NCBI GenBank assembly: GCA_964486335.1
Contig: CAZAMB010000021.1
Location: forward strand, 1-52,850
DNA length: 52,850 nucleotides
Reading direction: 5' to 3'
From: CAZAMB01 sp964486335
GTDB lineage: Bacteria; Planctomycetota; Phycisphaerae; UBA1845
Part shown: piece by piece, positions 42,460 to 51,500 of the stretch
Position numbering within the stretch: position 1 is the first letter of the stretch
Layout of the letters: every line of letters begins with the position of its first letter
Position numbers and translations under genes: made by a program
Notes under the pieces: generated by a model
Database searches by the model: none
The model's input: the letters and a program-made list of their open reading frames with translations, nothing else
What the model was told of the DNA's origin: nothing

Positions 42460-45400
42460 CTACCAGCACGGTCCGGGACAACCGGAACTTCCCAGGTACG
42501 TAAATCCTTTGAATGCGTCGACATCGCCGGCAATATCGATGAAATCAATGCTTTGGTTCGGTACACAGCCGAATAGGTCAGTTCGGTAAAGCGGCATGGC
42601 GCTAGGCAAACCACGGAATCCGTCCACAAGCGCCGAGATGTCTGAAAAATCAACCATGCCGTCCGGCGGGCCCAGTGATCCGGGTGCAAATCGATTGACC
42701 ACGTCACCCCAGGCAAATGTCTGGACCACCGCCGCGGGGGTAAACACGGGTGACTGCGAAGCTCCGCAATCCGATTCGATCCGATAGCTGATTCCGGGTG
42801 CAATCTCAAACCCAGAAAGATAAACGGTGCTTCCCCAGCCGGCGGGCGTGAGTCTTGCAGCGTCGGCCGGTTGATCCACAGCGAACGCGACATTGTAAGA
42901 GCCTGACGGGGTTCCGACGTACTTTGAAACGCCGAGCGCGCACTCCGGAGTGATTCGCAGAGCAGTCGGCACAGAACTGCCCGGCGGTTGAAGCGTGACC
43001 GACAAATACCTCGATCCCGCAGCAACAACAACCGGCGTTGCGCAGCCACAATGGTCCTCGGTCTCATTGCACGCGCTTGGCAGCGAGCATGGATTCCCCG
43101 GACTGACACACCCCACCTGCGCGTCACATCGTTCGATGCCGTTACAGAAAACGCCGTCACCGGAACAGGCGGAATCGTTGGGCACATGAAGGCACCGGCC
43201 GGCGGCGTCACACGAATCAGTCGTGCACGGAACGCCGTCACTGCACTGGGACTCGTCCACGCATTCCGTGGGGAACTGGAGTTGGGCATAACGTCCGATG
43301 TCCGCCGCCCCTTGATCCGTTCCGCCATTGGCCAACCATCCTTGCATTGGCGACCCCGGAAATCCCATCCGCGCGCGATGCAAAAACACCGTCGGTTCAT
43401 TGACCGCCACCGTGCCGAGGTATTCCGGCTCAAACACCGTTCCAAAATTGATGTCCGCCCCATTCGGACCATGACAACTGATGCACTGAGACACGACGCC
43501 GCCCGTTGTATAGTTGGCTTGACCTGCCTTCGCGTTCCCCAGGAAATCGCCGCTGCCTGATTCAATGAACACATCGGTATCCAACGTGCCCAGAAGCACG
43601 AAAGCAACCAGGTCGTTGAGGAACGGGTCAGCCAAAACCGATCCGTAATCGTGACCGTTCAGGACGCCCGTCCCGCCGCCGTTGCTGGGCGGATCCTTGA
43701 GAAGCGTGAACATCTCTGCCGCGCTAAGCGTGGAGCCGAGGATACCGGTGATTCCAGTGCGATGAGGTCCGCTGCCGTATTCGCCGTCCGCACCCTTGTA
43801 ATCCCAGCCGTGACACTCAACGCATCGCCAGGTGGCCGCACCTGCCGCCTGATTGCTCACCGGGTCCGGTCGAAACGCCCAAAGCGGATGATCGGTCGTG
43901 GGCGGATTAGCGCCGGTTTGAGACCACCATCGATCAAACAACCTTCCACCGCGAATGGGATCGCCATCGGTTTCACATGTATCGGGGACGAGGTTTCCGT
44001 TGTTGTCTTCGGCCGTGCCGCAGGAAATGTCCACCGCGTCGTCGATGCCGTTGCCATTGCAATCGTTGACCACCGGGTCGGGATCGCATGTGATATCCAT
44101 TACGCCGGCGCCCTGATCGCCGTCGTATCCGCCAATTCGAACCATATAGGATCGACAGGCCGTGACCGGAATCGTCAACACAGCATCATCGCCGCATCCG
44201 AAATCGCCGCACGCCGATGCCGACGGCGCGGATGGGCACGAGCAACCGTCGTACACCGCCGCCATCGTGTCGAACGAACTGTTGCAGAGGCTGATGGTCG
44301 CCGTTCCCGAACAAGGAGCGGTGTAACAATACCAAAGGTCCGACCCCAACGGCGTCCACGTTCCGTCGCCTTGACAAGCGATCGTTTCGTCCGGCCCGCT
44401 GGTCGTTGCCCCCGCCGAATCAAACAGGACTTGGCCATCGCCAATCGGGAAAGCGTTGGAGCAATGGTCGTTGGGCGGACCCGGTTCGATCCGGCAGAAC
44501 GAATCGCATCCGTCACCCGGCATGGTGTTGTTGTCGTCGCACTCCTCGCCCGGTTCTACGGTGCCGTTGCCGCAGGTCGATCCGCCGCTCGGATCGCGAA
44601 TGATCTTGTAAACGCTGCCGGAGTAGCTAACGATGTACAGCTCGCCATCGGCATCTTCGCCGAAAGACACGATTTGCGTGATCGGCCCCTCTATAGGCGT
44701 CAATTGAGTCGTCCGGTCCAGTTGTTCCGTGACGGCTCCGCCAGTGTAGCGAAAGCTGCGAATGGTCCCCGTACAGTAGTCCGCCCAGAAATAGGTCCCC
44801 AACAAATTGGGCAGCGCACACCCGCGGTACGCGTGTCCGCCGGTGATGCGACATTCCCCGCCCGATCGGGTGTGCGTAAAACTCGGCGGCGTCAACGAAC
44901 CTCCGTTGCATGTGCATCCCGAAAGGCCCGTGCAGTTCGAGCCTTCCATGCAGCGCCAACCGTAGTTTTCGCCGCCCAAACTGGTCGGCGGGCGGATATT
45001 GATCTCGTCCTGCGAGGATTGCCCGATGTCGGCGAAATACAATTCGCCTGTCCCGCGATCGAAACTGAATCGCCAGGGATCACGCACGCCGATCGACCAG
45101 ATTTCGTCGAGCGGAAGTCCGGGAGCGGAATAGGGGTTGCTCGCCGGAATGTAGCTTGGCGGGTTGTTGACATCGAGTCGGAGGATCTTCCCGCGAAGAG
45201 TGCCCGTATCCTGTCCTCGGTTGAACGGATCATTCATCCCTGCTCCGTCGCCAATACCGACATAAAGGTATCCGTCAGGACCGAAGGCGATCTGTCCACC
45301 GCTGCGAACGGTCGAACTGGGAGTGATCGTCATGAGCACCGTTCGCGTGGACGGCGTCGCTGCGTTCATATTGGTCGAAACGAGATACCGGGCAATCACG

Positions 45401-47631
45401 ATATTGCCGGCCGGGTCGGAGTGCATGACATAAAACCGGCGGTTCCCCGCGTAGTTCTGGTCAAAAGCCAGACTCCATAGACCATTCTCGCCCGAAGAGC
45501 CGACGAAGGATGAAAGATCGAGAAACGGTGTTGGCAACACCGCGCCGCCCGCCAGAATCCGGATCCTCCCGGCCTGTTCGACGATGAACACGCGCGTCGG
45601 ATCCTGCGGTGGGGCCGTCACATGCGTGGGTCGGTCCAGTCCCGTCGCCACGCGTACCGCGGCCGGCACATAGCTTTGACATTCGTCCGGCACGGTATCG
45701 CCGTCGCAGTCGCGGCTGGTTCCCTCGACAATATCAATGCTGTCGGGCAGTCCGTTGTTGTTGCAGTCGGCCGGGCTGGTGATGGGACCAGTGGTAACCG
45801 CCGTGACGCTCGAAGGCGTTCCCGGACGGAACAGCCCCAGCGTGGCGGTCGTCGTTTGCGGTTGGCGATTGATGTCGAATCGGAAATTGTAGAGGGTTCC
45901 CCAGCGCAAGGCATTGGCGTTCGAGTTCTCCGAATACGACTGCGTGGACCAGGTGATTGATCCACCGAAAACCGTCGGCGTCCAATCGGTGGTCGAGAAG
46001 GGTTCGCCGCTGTGATAGTCCACATCGCGAAAGCCGATGTTGGTGACGGTGCCGCCGGGATCAATCGGAATCGAGAATGACTGGACTGATCGATGCGAAT
46101 TGAGATTGTGCACCGCATATTCGTAGTGCCACGATCCACCGCCCAGATCGCTCGCCTTGGCCGCGAGAATGACCAGACCGTCGTCCGGTACCCGAATGTC
46201 GGTTTCGCGGACCAAGGGGTCCGCCGCTTTCCACGCTCTGATGGCCGGTTTCTGCCGCTGCGTCGTCGATGCCAATTCAATCGACCATAGTTGACCGATG
46301 CCGCTGACCGTGATCGGTCGAAACGACGCGTTGTTGTCCTGATTCCCGGCCGCCGCGTCGTCCGGTGTCACATATTGACCCTCCACGAAGTACTGCCCGC
46401 CTCCGCCCAGCGACGGATCCAAATCGAAGTTCCGTACTTGCAGGCGTCGCGAAAGGACCCCAAACCAGCCTGGATTCGCTGGCGGAAAGGGAAACGATCC
46501 GGTGTGCGCGTCCACTTGCCACTTCGGCCCAAGATTGGACTGCGTGCCGTTCAACGCGGCCGAATACGGGTCGGAACAATGCACCCCAAGATGCGTGCCG
46601 TCCGTGGCCTGACAATCCGTGTAGCACAGCGAGTCGGACAGCGCGAAGAACCCATGTTTCAGCCAGCTTTGACCAACCTGTTCAAACCGGCCGTTTTTCA
46701 GCCGGAACATGTTCTGGCCGATCACCGGATGTTGGTTGTTATTGGCAAACCAGTTCAGCCAAACGTCGCCGATATTGCACGAGACAGTGCCGACGGAAAA
46801 CGCGGAGATGCCTCCGGAACCGCCGTAACTTGAAACTTGATACAGGCTCCCCACGATCACATCCGGGCCGATGACCGACGCGGCGGCGCCGATTGATTCG
46901 GGTTCCGGGCTTTGCGATGATTCCGGCTCGGGAGTCGATTCCCTTTCGAGCAATTGTTCGACCTCGAGTGTGACCTGGCCGACCACGACGCCCGCGATGC
47001 GCGGCGCGTTCAACTCTCCGGCCAGCCAGGGAGAAACGGCGATTTCGGCGGCAAGTCGAAATGATCGGGAGCCTTTGGGCGCGTCGATCAACTTTGATCG
47101 AACTTCAAAGGCAACCCGCCGGTCACCCTGGTTCAACCCGTCGATCACCTCCCATGATTTCTCGGTGAAACGCATGGTGAAATTGCCGACCGCCACGCGC
47201 GATTCATCGCGTACCAAAGTCAGCGCGCCGCGGCTGGAAACTGAACCTTGAACGACAGAATTGGCGTCGTTGCTCAAAATGACGTCCAACGTCGAATCTC
47301 GCGATATTTGCGAACGAAGGACATGAGGTGGTTCTGGAACTTCGATGTTTGATGAATCGCGAATCGACAGCGAGATTCCGTGATCGCTCAGCCGATGGGC
47401 ATCAATCGCCAGTGTGATCGTGCCTCGAACCGCATTCGGACTTGCATCCGCCGTTCTTGGGAGACTTTCGGCCGCAATCGCGAAACATACCGATCCCGCA
47501 AAAAAAACAACGCAAAGGACGTTGACCGCACTGAACCGAAACCGAAACAAAGTGAGTTCCCATGCCCGAAGACCTCTGGGACGGTTCGATGTTTGGCGAA
47601 TACAGCGATTCCGAAATGCGCAGCCGATCAT
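42460..47631 (-). CDS. Secreted PQQ-type sugar dehydrogenase fused to diheme cytochrome-like segment and dockerin-like module
   Basis: A 1,723-residue secreted protein. A signal peptide/TM lies at about 33-55. Residues about 56-600 have beta-rich domains of no known family. DCNNNGLPDSIDI (about 622) precedes a PQQ-dependent aldose dehydrogenase-like propeller at about 655-1012: THVTAPPQDPTRVFIVEQAG, GENGLWSLAFDQNY, IWSIGVRDPWRFSFDRGTGE, FADIGQSSQDEIN, GENYGWRCMEG. A CGNGTVEPGEECDD cysteine repeat and an ND-x-C beta domain (1053-1182) follow. A cytochrome-like segment has two CxxCH heme motifs, CVECH (1270-1274) and CISCH (1383-1387). Cysteine repeats and a C-terminal module (1539-1723) with two EF-hand-like segments end the protein. 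It would oxidise a sugar outside the cell and pass electrons to heme. GGGGGAAAG precedes ATG 47631. Confidence 0.85.
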   Translation of the reverse strand: MIGCAFRNRCIRQTSNRPRGLRAWELTLFRFRFSAVNVLCVVFFAGSVCFAIAAESLPRTADASPNAVRGTITLAIDAHRLSDHGISLSIRDSSNIEVPEPPHVLRSQISRDSTLDVILSNDANSVVQGSVSSRGALTLVRDESRVAVGNFTMRFTEKSWEVIDGLNQGDRRVAFEVRSKLIDAPKGSRSFRLAAEIAVSPWLAGELNAPRIAGVVVGQVTLEVEQLLERESTPEPESSQSPEPESIGAAASVIGPDVIVGSLYQVSSYGGSGGISAFSVGTVSCNIGDVWLNWFANNNQHPVIGQNMFRLKNGRFEQVGQSWLKHGFFALSDSLCYTDCQATDGTHLGVHCSDPYSAALNGTQSNLGPKWQVDAHTGSFPFPPANPGWFGVLSRRLQVRNFDLDPSLGGGGQYFVEGQYVTPDDAAAGNQDNNASFRPITVSGIGQLWSIELASTTQRQKPAIRAWKAADPLVRETDIRVPDDGLVILAAKASDLGGGSWHYEYAVHNLNSHRSVQSFSIPIDPGGTVTNIGFRDVDYHSGEPFSTTDWTPTVFGGSITWSTQSYSENSNANALRWGTLYNFRFDINRQPQTTTATLGLFRPGTPSSVTAVTTGPITSPADCNNNGLPDSIDIVEGTSRDCDGDTVPDECQSYVPAAVRVATGLDRPTHVTAPPQDPTRVFIVEQAGRIRILAGGAVLPTPFLDLSSFVGSSGENGLWSLAFDQNYAGNRRFYVMHSDPAGNIVIARYLVSTNMNAATPSTRTVLMTITPSSTVRSGGQIAFGPDGYLYVGIGDGAGMNDPFNRGQDTGTLRGKILRLDVNNPPSYIPASNPYSAPGLPLDEIWSIGVRDPWRFSFDRGTGELYFADIGQSSQDEINIRPPTSLGGENYGWRCMEGSNCTGLSGCTCNGGSLTPPSFTHTRSGGECRITGGHAYRGCALPNLLGTYFWADYCTGTIRSFRYTGGAVTEQLDRTTQLTPIEGPITQIVSFGEDADGELYIVSYSGSVYKIIRDPSGGSTCGNGTVEPGEECDDNNTMPGDGCDSFCRIEPGPPNDHCSNAFPIGDGQVLFDSAGATTSGPDETIACQGDGTWTPLGSDLWYCYTAPCSGTATISLCNSSFDTMAAVYDGCSCPSAPSASACGDFGCGDDAVLTIPVTACRSYMVRIGGYDGDQGAGVMDITCDPDPVVNDCNGNGIDDAVDISCGTAEDNNGNLVPDTCETDGDPIRGGRLFDRWWSQTGANPPTTDHPLWAFRPDPVSNQAAGAATWRCVECHGWDYKGADGEYGSGPHRTGITGILGSTLSAAEMFTLLKDPPSNGGGTGVLNGHDYGSVLADPFLNDLVAFVLLGTLDTDVFIESGSGDFLGNAKAGQANYTTGGVVSQCISCHGPNGADINFGTVFEPEYLGTVAVNEPTVFLHRARMGFPGSPMQGWLANGGTDQGAADIGRYAQLQFPTECVDESQCSDGVPCTTDSCDAAGRCLHVPNDSACSGDGVFCNGIERCDAQVGCVSPGNPCSLPSACNETEDHCGCATPVVVAAGSRYLSVTLQPPGSSVPTALRITPECALGVSKYVGTPSGSYNVAFAVDQPADAARLTPAGWGSTVYLSGFEIAPGISYRIESDCGASQSPVFTPAAVVQTFAWGDVVNRFAPGSLGPPDGMVDFSDISALVDGFRGLPSAMPLYRTDLFGCVPNQSIDFIDIAGDVDAFKGFTYLGSSGCPGPCW

Positions 47632-48552
47632 TTCTTTCCCCCTGTCCCCCGGCGGTGCAATGGATGAAACCTCAGGTTAATGATTGCCGAACAAAAACGC
47701 AAGAAACAAGCCGTCCGATTGACACGCGGTCAGGTCCGAAATGAACATTGAGCGTCGGACATGATGCGACGTGAAAACAGCCCAGCGCAGGTGCGTAATC
47801 CCGTGCGCGGAATGCCCCGCAGCGTTGAAAAGTGGTGTTGGAATGGACCGCCATAGAGCGGTGCCATTGGTCAAATAAGCTTTTCAATCCGCGAGACACT
47901 AACAAAACTGGAACATTTCGCACCCAAGGATGGTCTTCTTAAGAAAGCGACGTGCTTATTATCAGGATTGAGAAGCCCCCTCCAAGTCGCAAATCCCCGT
48001 TTTTTTCGGATTTTTGTTAAATGGGGCAATTTTGAGGCGAGAATTGACCCAGATTCTCAAGATTCATGTTGACCCCAATTGTTGGAATTGGTAATATCGG
48101 CCCCATCGGGGTGCGCTCCGGCAACGATGTCAACGCGCAACGGCTTCTTGTTTCACAGGCGTTTCATTCGATGAGCGCACCAGCAGTCGTTTCGAAGTGA
48201 ACCAAGTGTCGGGCGGGTGAACTCGGTCGTTCGGGAGGGATGAGTGGTCGTGAGGTACTTGAGAGAGATTGTCTTCGACGACTTGCCCTCGTTTGACTTG
48301 GTGTCGTTTTCGATTTGTCGTGACGCCCGCCGATTGGGTGTTGCGTTTGAATCATGTGGTTGTAATCGTGCCATCGTCAAGACCGTCGGAGGTCGATCCG
48401 TGACGACGGCGGGAAGGTTATAGCGGTCGGCAGTTCGCGAACATCGGCTACACCTCCGTAAGCCATGTCCCGCTGTTCGCGAGTGGTCGCCGCGTTGCGT
48501 CGAATGGGTCGCGTTGTTGGAACGGGACTGTTCTGAAAGGGTGGAGGTAAAG
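47632..48552. other. Long divergent intergenic region between two giant secreted protein genes
   Basis: The 921 bases hold no gene I can support. The AT-richer core (about 47,930-48,100) contains the near-palindrome CTTCTTAAGAAAG, two TTGACCC boxes 25 bases apart (48044 and 48069) and a candidate promoter. The 450 bases before the 48553 ATG lack a recognised motif; a self-complementary GTTCGCGAAC is near 48431. Minus-strand open frames at 47672-47923 and 48153-48836 look like chance openings. Confidence 0.6.
48069..48097 (+). promoter_or_regulatory. Candidate promoter for the >1,430-residue secreted protein gene
   Basis: TTGACC (5 of 6 to -35), a 17-base spacer, then TAATAT (4 of 6 to -10) at 48092-48097. 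It is the best match in the 921-base gap and would give a leader of about 450 bases before ATG 48553. Confidence 0.45.
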
Positions 48553-51500
48553 ATGAAGAGGGAATCCAGATTGGGATGTCGATGGTACCCGTACATGGGT
48601 ATCGTCGCCATGGGAGCACTGGCGTTCGGGCTTAGCCTTCGGCTTGAAGGAGCGCCCGTACCGGGTCGCGGCGGATCGAACGCGGACTCATCGGTCGCCG
48701 TAACCGCGCGAGAGATTTCAGACGCGAAACAGATTTCCAAGATCCAGCGCGACGCCGATGCGTCTGCTCGCGGTTTGGAGCGCATCACTGCCGGAAATCT
48801 CGGCAGTTTTCCACACGACGGCGACATCCCGGTCATGCCGGTGATCGTCGTTGACTATCGTGACGACGAGGGCACTCGTCTGCGCGAGGCGGGGCTTCTC
48901 AATGGCCCGCTTCCGTTGCCCACTCATCTTCAGGGTGGCATCGCGGCGGGCGGTTGCTCGTTCGCGGTGGAGTGCGACGACGGCAACCCTTGCACGGCGG
49001 ATGCATGTAATTTCACTGCTGGGCAGCCGGCGGGTTCCGGAACGTGCGTGAACACCGTGGTGGGCAATGGCGCCGACGGTCAAAACGGAAACGCCCAGTG
49101 CCCGAGCCATTTCGGTTCGCTTTGCGGCGGCTGTAATGACGGTCTGTTCTGCAACGGCGTGGAAACCTGCCTGGGCGGCGTTTGCGTCGCCGGCACCCCG
49201 CCCTGCTCTGGTATCCAGGTGTGCAGCGAGAGCCTGGATGTTTGCCAGCCGCAGGCCTGTGCCAACAACGCGGAATGCGTCAATTTGAACGCCACGACCC
49301 AGAAATTCTGCAACGGAAGTGAAACCTGCGTTGGCGGCGTCTGCCAGGCCGGGACGAACCCGTGTGGCAGCAATGCGACGTGCGGCGAAAAGCGGTGTTC
49401 ATCTCCGGCCGTCGGTACGATTCTTTGCGTGCAGGACACGGACTGCGCGGTTTTTCCGGGCAGCACTTGCTCGGTTAATGGTCCGGCATGCTTGCAGGGT
49501 CGCTGCTGCCAGCCGGGCGTCAATGGAGAGCCGGTGTGCTCGAAACGAACCAAAGCATCATGTGATAGCGGCGGTGGAATCTTTTACGGTCACGATGCCG
49601 GCTTCCTCGAAGGATCGGGCGGTACGGTTTGCCCGTTGTTGAACGGTGTTACTGTTCGTTGTCCGAAATACAGCGCTGGTATCGCGCCGTTTGGAGCCTT
49701 CCCGCAGTTGTTGGGACCGATTTCGGACTCAGCTCAACCTCGTGCTCCGTTCGGAACGGCGCTGAACAAGCTGGGCGACGACTACAAAATGACCAACGCC
49801 GGTCTCACCGCGAATGATTTCATGCTTCTCGATTATCTCCGCTTCATCGGCGGCATGGTCGTTACGGAACGAATTTCGTTCGAAATCTACGACAAGGATG
49901 GAAACTTCATTGAAGACCTGTTCTTCATCGGCCAAGCGGCGTTCGGTCTATACCCAGTTCAGTTCTCGCCGCCATTGACCATTCCGGCCGAAGGGTTCAT
50001 CGTCGCTCGCGTCGCGAGTGCCTTTGCCCCCAACGCTCGAATCGTCTGGGCGACGACGGATGTGACGGATGCTGGAACGAACGACCCGGCCAAGCTCTGG
50101 GTCAACAATGGTCCGGCCGGCAATTTTGGAACATCGGGCCGACTGGCTTTTGAATTGGAAGGCGACAAGACGTCGCCGCCGTCCGGCGCCTGCTGCAAGA
50201 CGGTGAGCGGTACAATCAGCAAGTGCGAAAACGCCAAGCTCCCGTGGGTTTGCAAGGGAGAGGGTGGTTCCTACCTTGGCGACGGAACGTTCTGTGCGCA
50301 GTGCGACGACGGCCCGAATGTCGGTGAATACTGCCGTCGGTGCTCCGACAACACGGCGCAGGTTTGCAACCGCGATTCTGATTGCACTGCGGGAACGTGC
50401 GATCCGTTCACCCCCGCATGCGGCTCACCGGGTGTCTGCGTAGCGGAACCGGCTTGCACGGTCGGCGCCTGCTGCAATCCGACCACCGGCGAGTGCCTCG
50501 AAATCTCAGAGACGTCGTGCACTTCGGGCGGCGGAAACTTCCAGGGATTCGGCACCGACTGCGATGCCGACAATGGCAAAGATGACGGCAAGCAACACTG
50601 CTGCCCGCAGCCGTTGGCCAGCTACACTGGTGCTGACAACTGCGAAGATGTTCAAGTGCATGTGATCACCGTTCCGCCTCCGGGCGAAGTGAAGGTCATT
50701 ACCATCACCGGTGACAATACCACGGCATCGAGCACCCAGGCGAATCCTGACAGCTGCTTCCAGCCGAGCACGGACCCCAACGCGGATCCGGGCTGGTGGG
50801 AGGGCTTCACCATCACGGACAACTGTGCCCGCGTTCGTATCGACCATTGCTGCACCGATCCGGTGCATCGTCCGGCCTACCGTGTGATTTACAACGGTTG
50901 CCCGTGCGGCGCGGCCCGGTTCAGTTTGGTTGATCCGTACAAGGCACCGGAGCCGGACGTCGCTCGCGGCGTTCCTTACTGTGCCGAGGATGACAACCTC
51001 TGGTCCACGTACGGACTTCTCACGCCGGGTACCTATTACTACCCGGTGTATTCGGCATTGGCCGGTCACCACGGCGAGTACCAGTTGCACCTCTCCGTCG
51101 AGTCGTGCCCGTTGGCGGCTTGCTGCGTGGGTGATCAATGCACCGACGGCGTGAATCAGCTGGAGTGCGATGCACTAGGCGGGTTCTTCCAGGCGCCGCC
51201 GCAAAAGGCCAGTACGACGACGGCCTGCTCCGGTTCCACCACCTGCGGCACGGGATCGTGCTGCACGGGTCCGGGTGCGTGCTTCGATATTTCCGGCTTG
51301 AACACCTTGGTGACGCCGGCTGATTGCCCGGCCCAAACCGGAAACTATGTCGGCGGCGTTCGTTGTCGCGGCGGGCTTTGCTCTGGAGGATCGCCGGCTG
51401 CGTCCTGCGCGACCGATGCCGATTGCGGCCTCAATGCTCCGTGCCTCGGCGGTACGCAGGAGAAAGCGCAACCGTCGCCATGCCCGATTTGCGAGATTCA

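Noticed and set aside
43651..45480. A 609-residue plus-strand open frame
   Set aside because: It lies opposite the PQQ-type dehydrogenase gene, which has recognisable domains; this frame is Arg/Val-rich without motifs.
47672..47923. An 83-residue minus-strand frame in the long gap
   Set aside because: No family likeness, no ribosome binding site, and composition unlike the neighbouring genes; possible but not supported.
48153..48836. A 227-residue minus-strand frame
   Set aside because: It overlaps the start of the giant plus-strand secreted protein gene, which has a good ribosome binding site and signal peptide.
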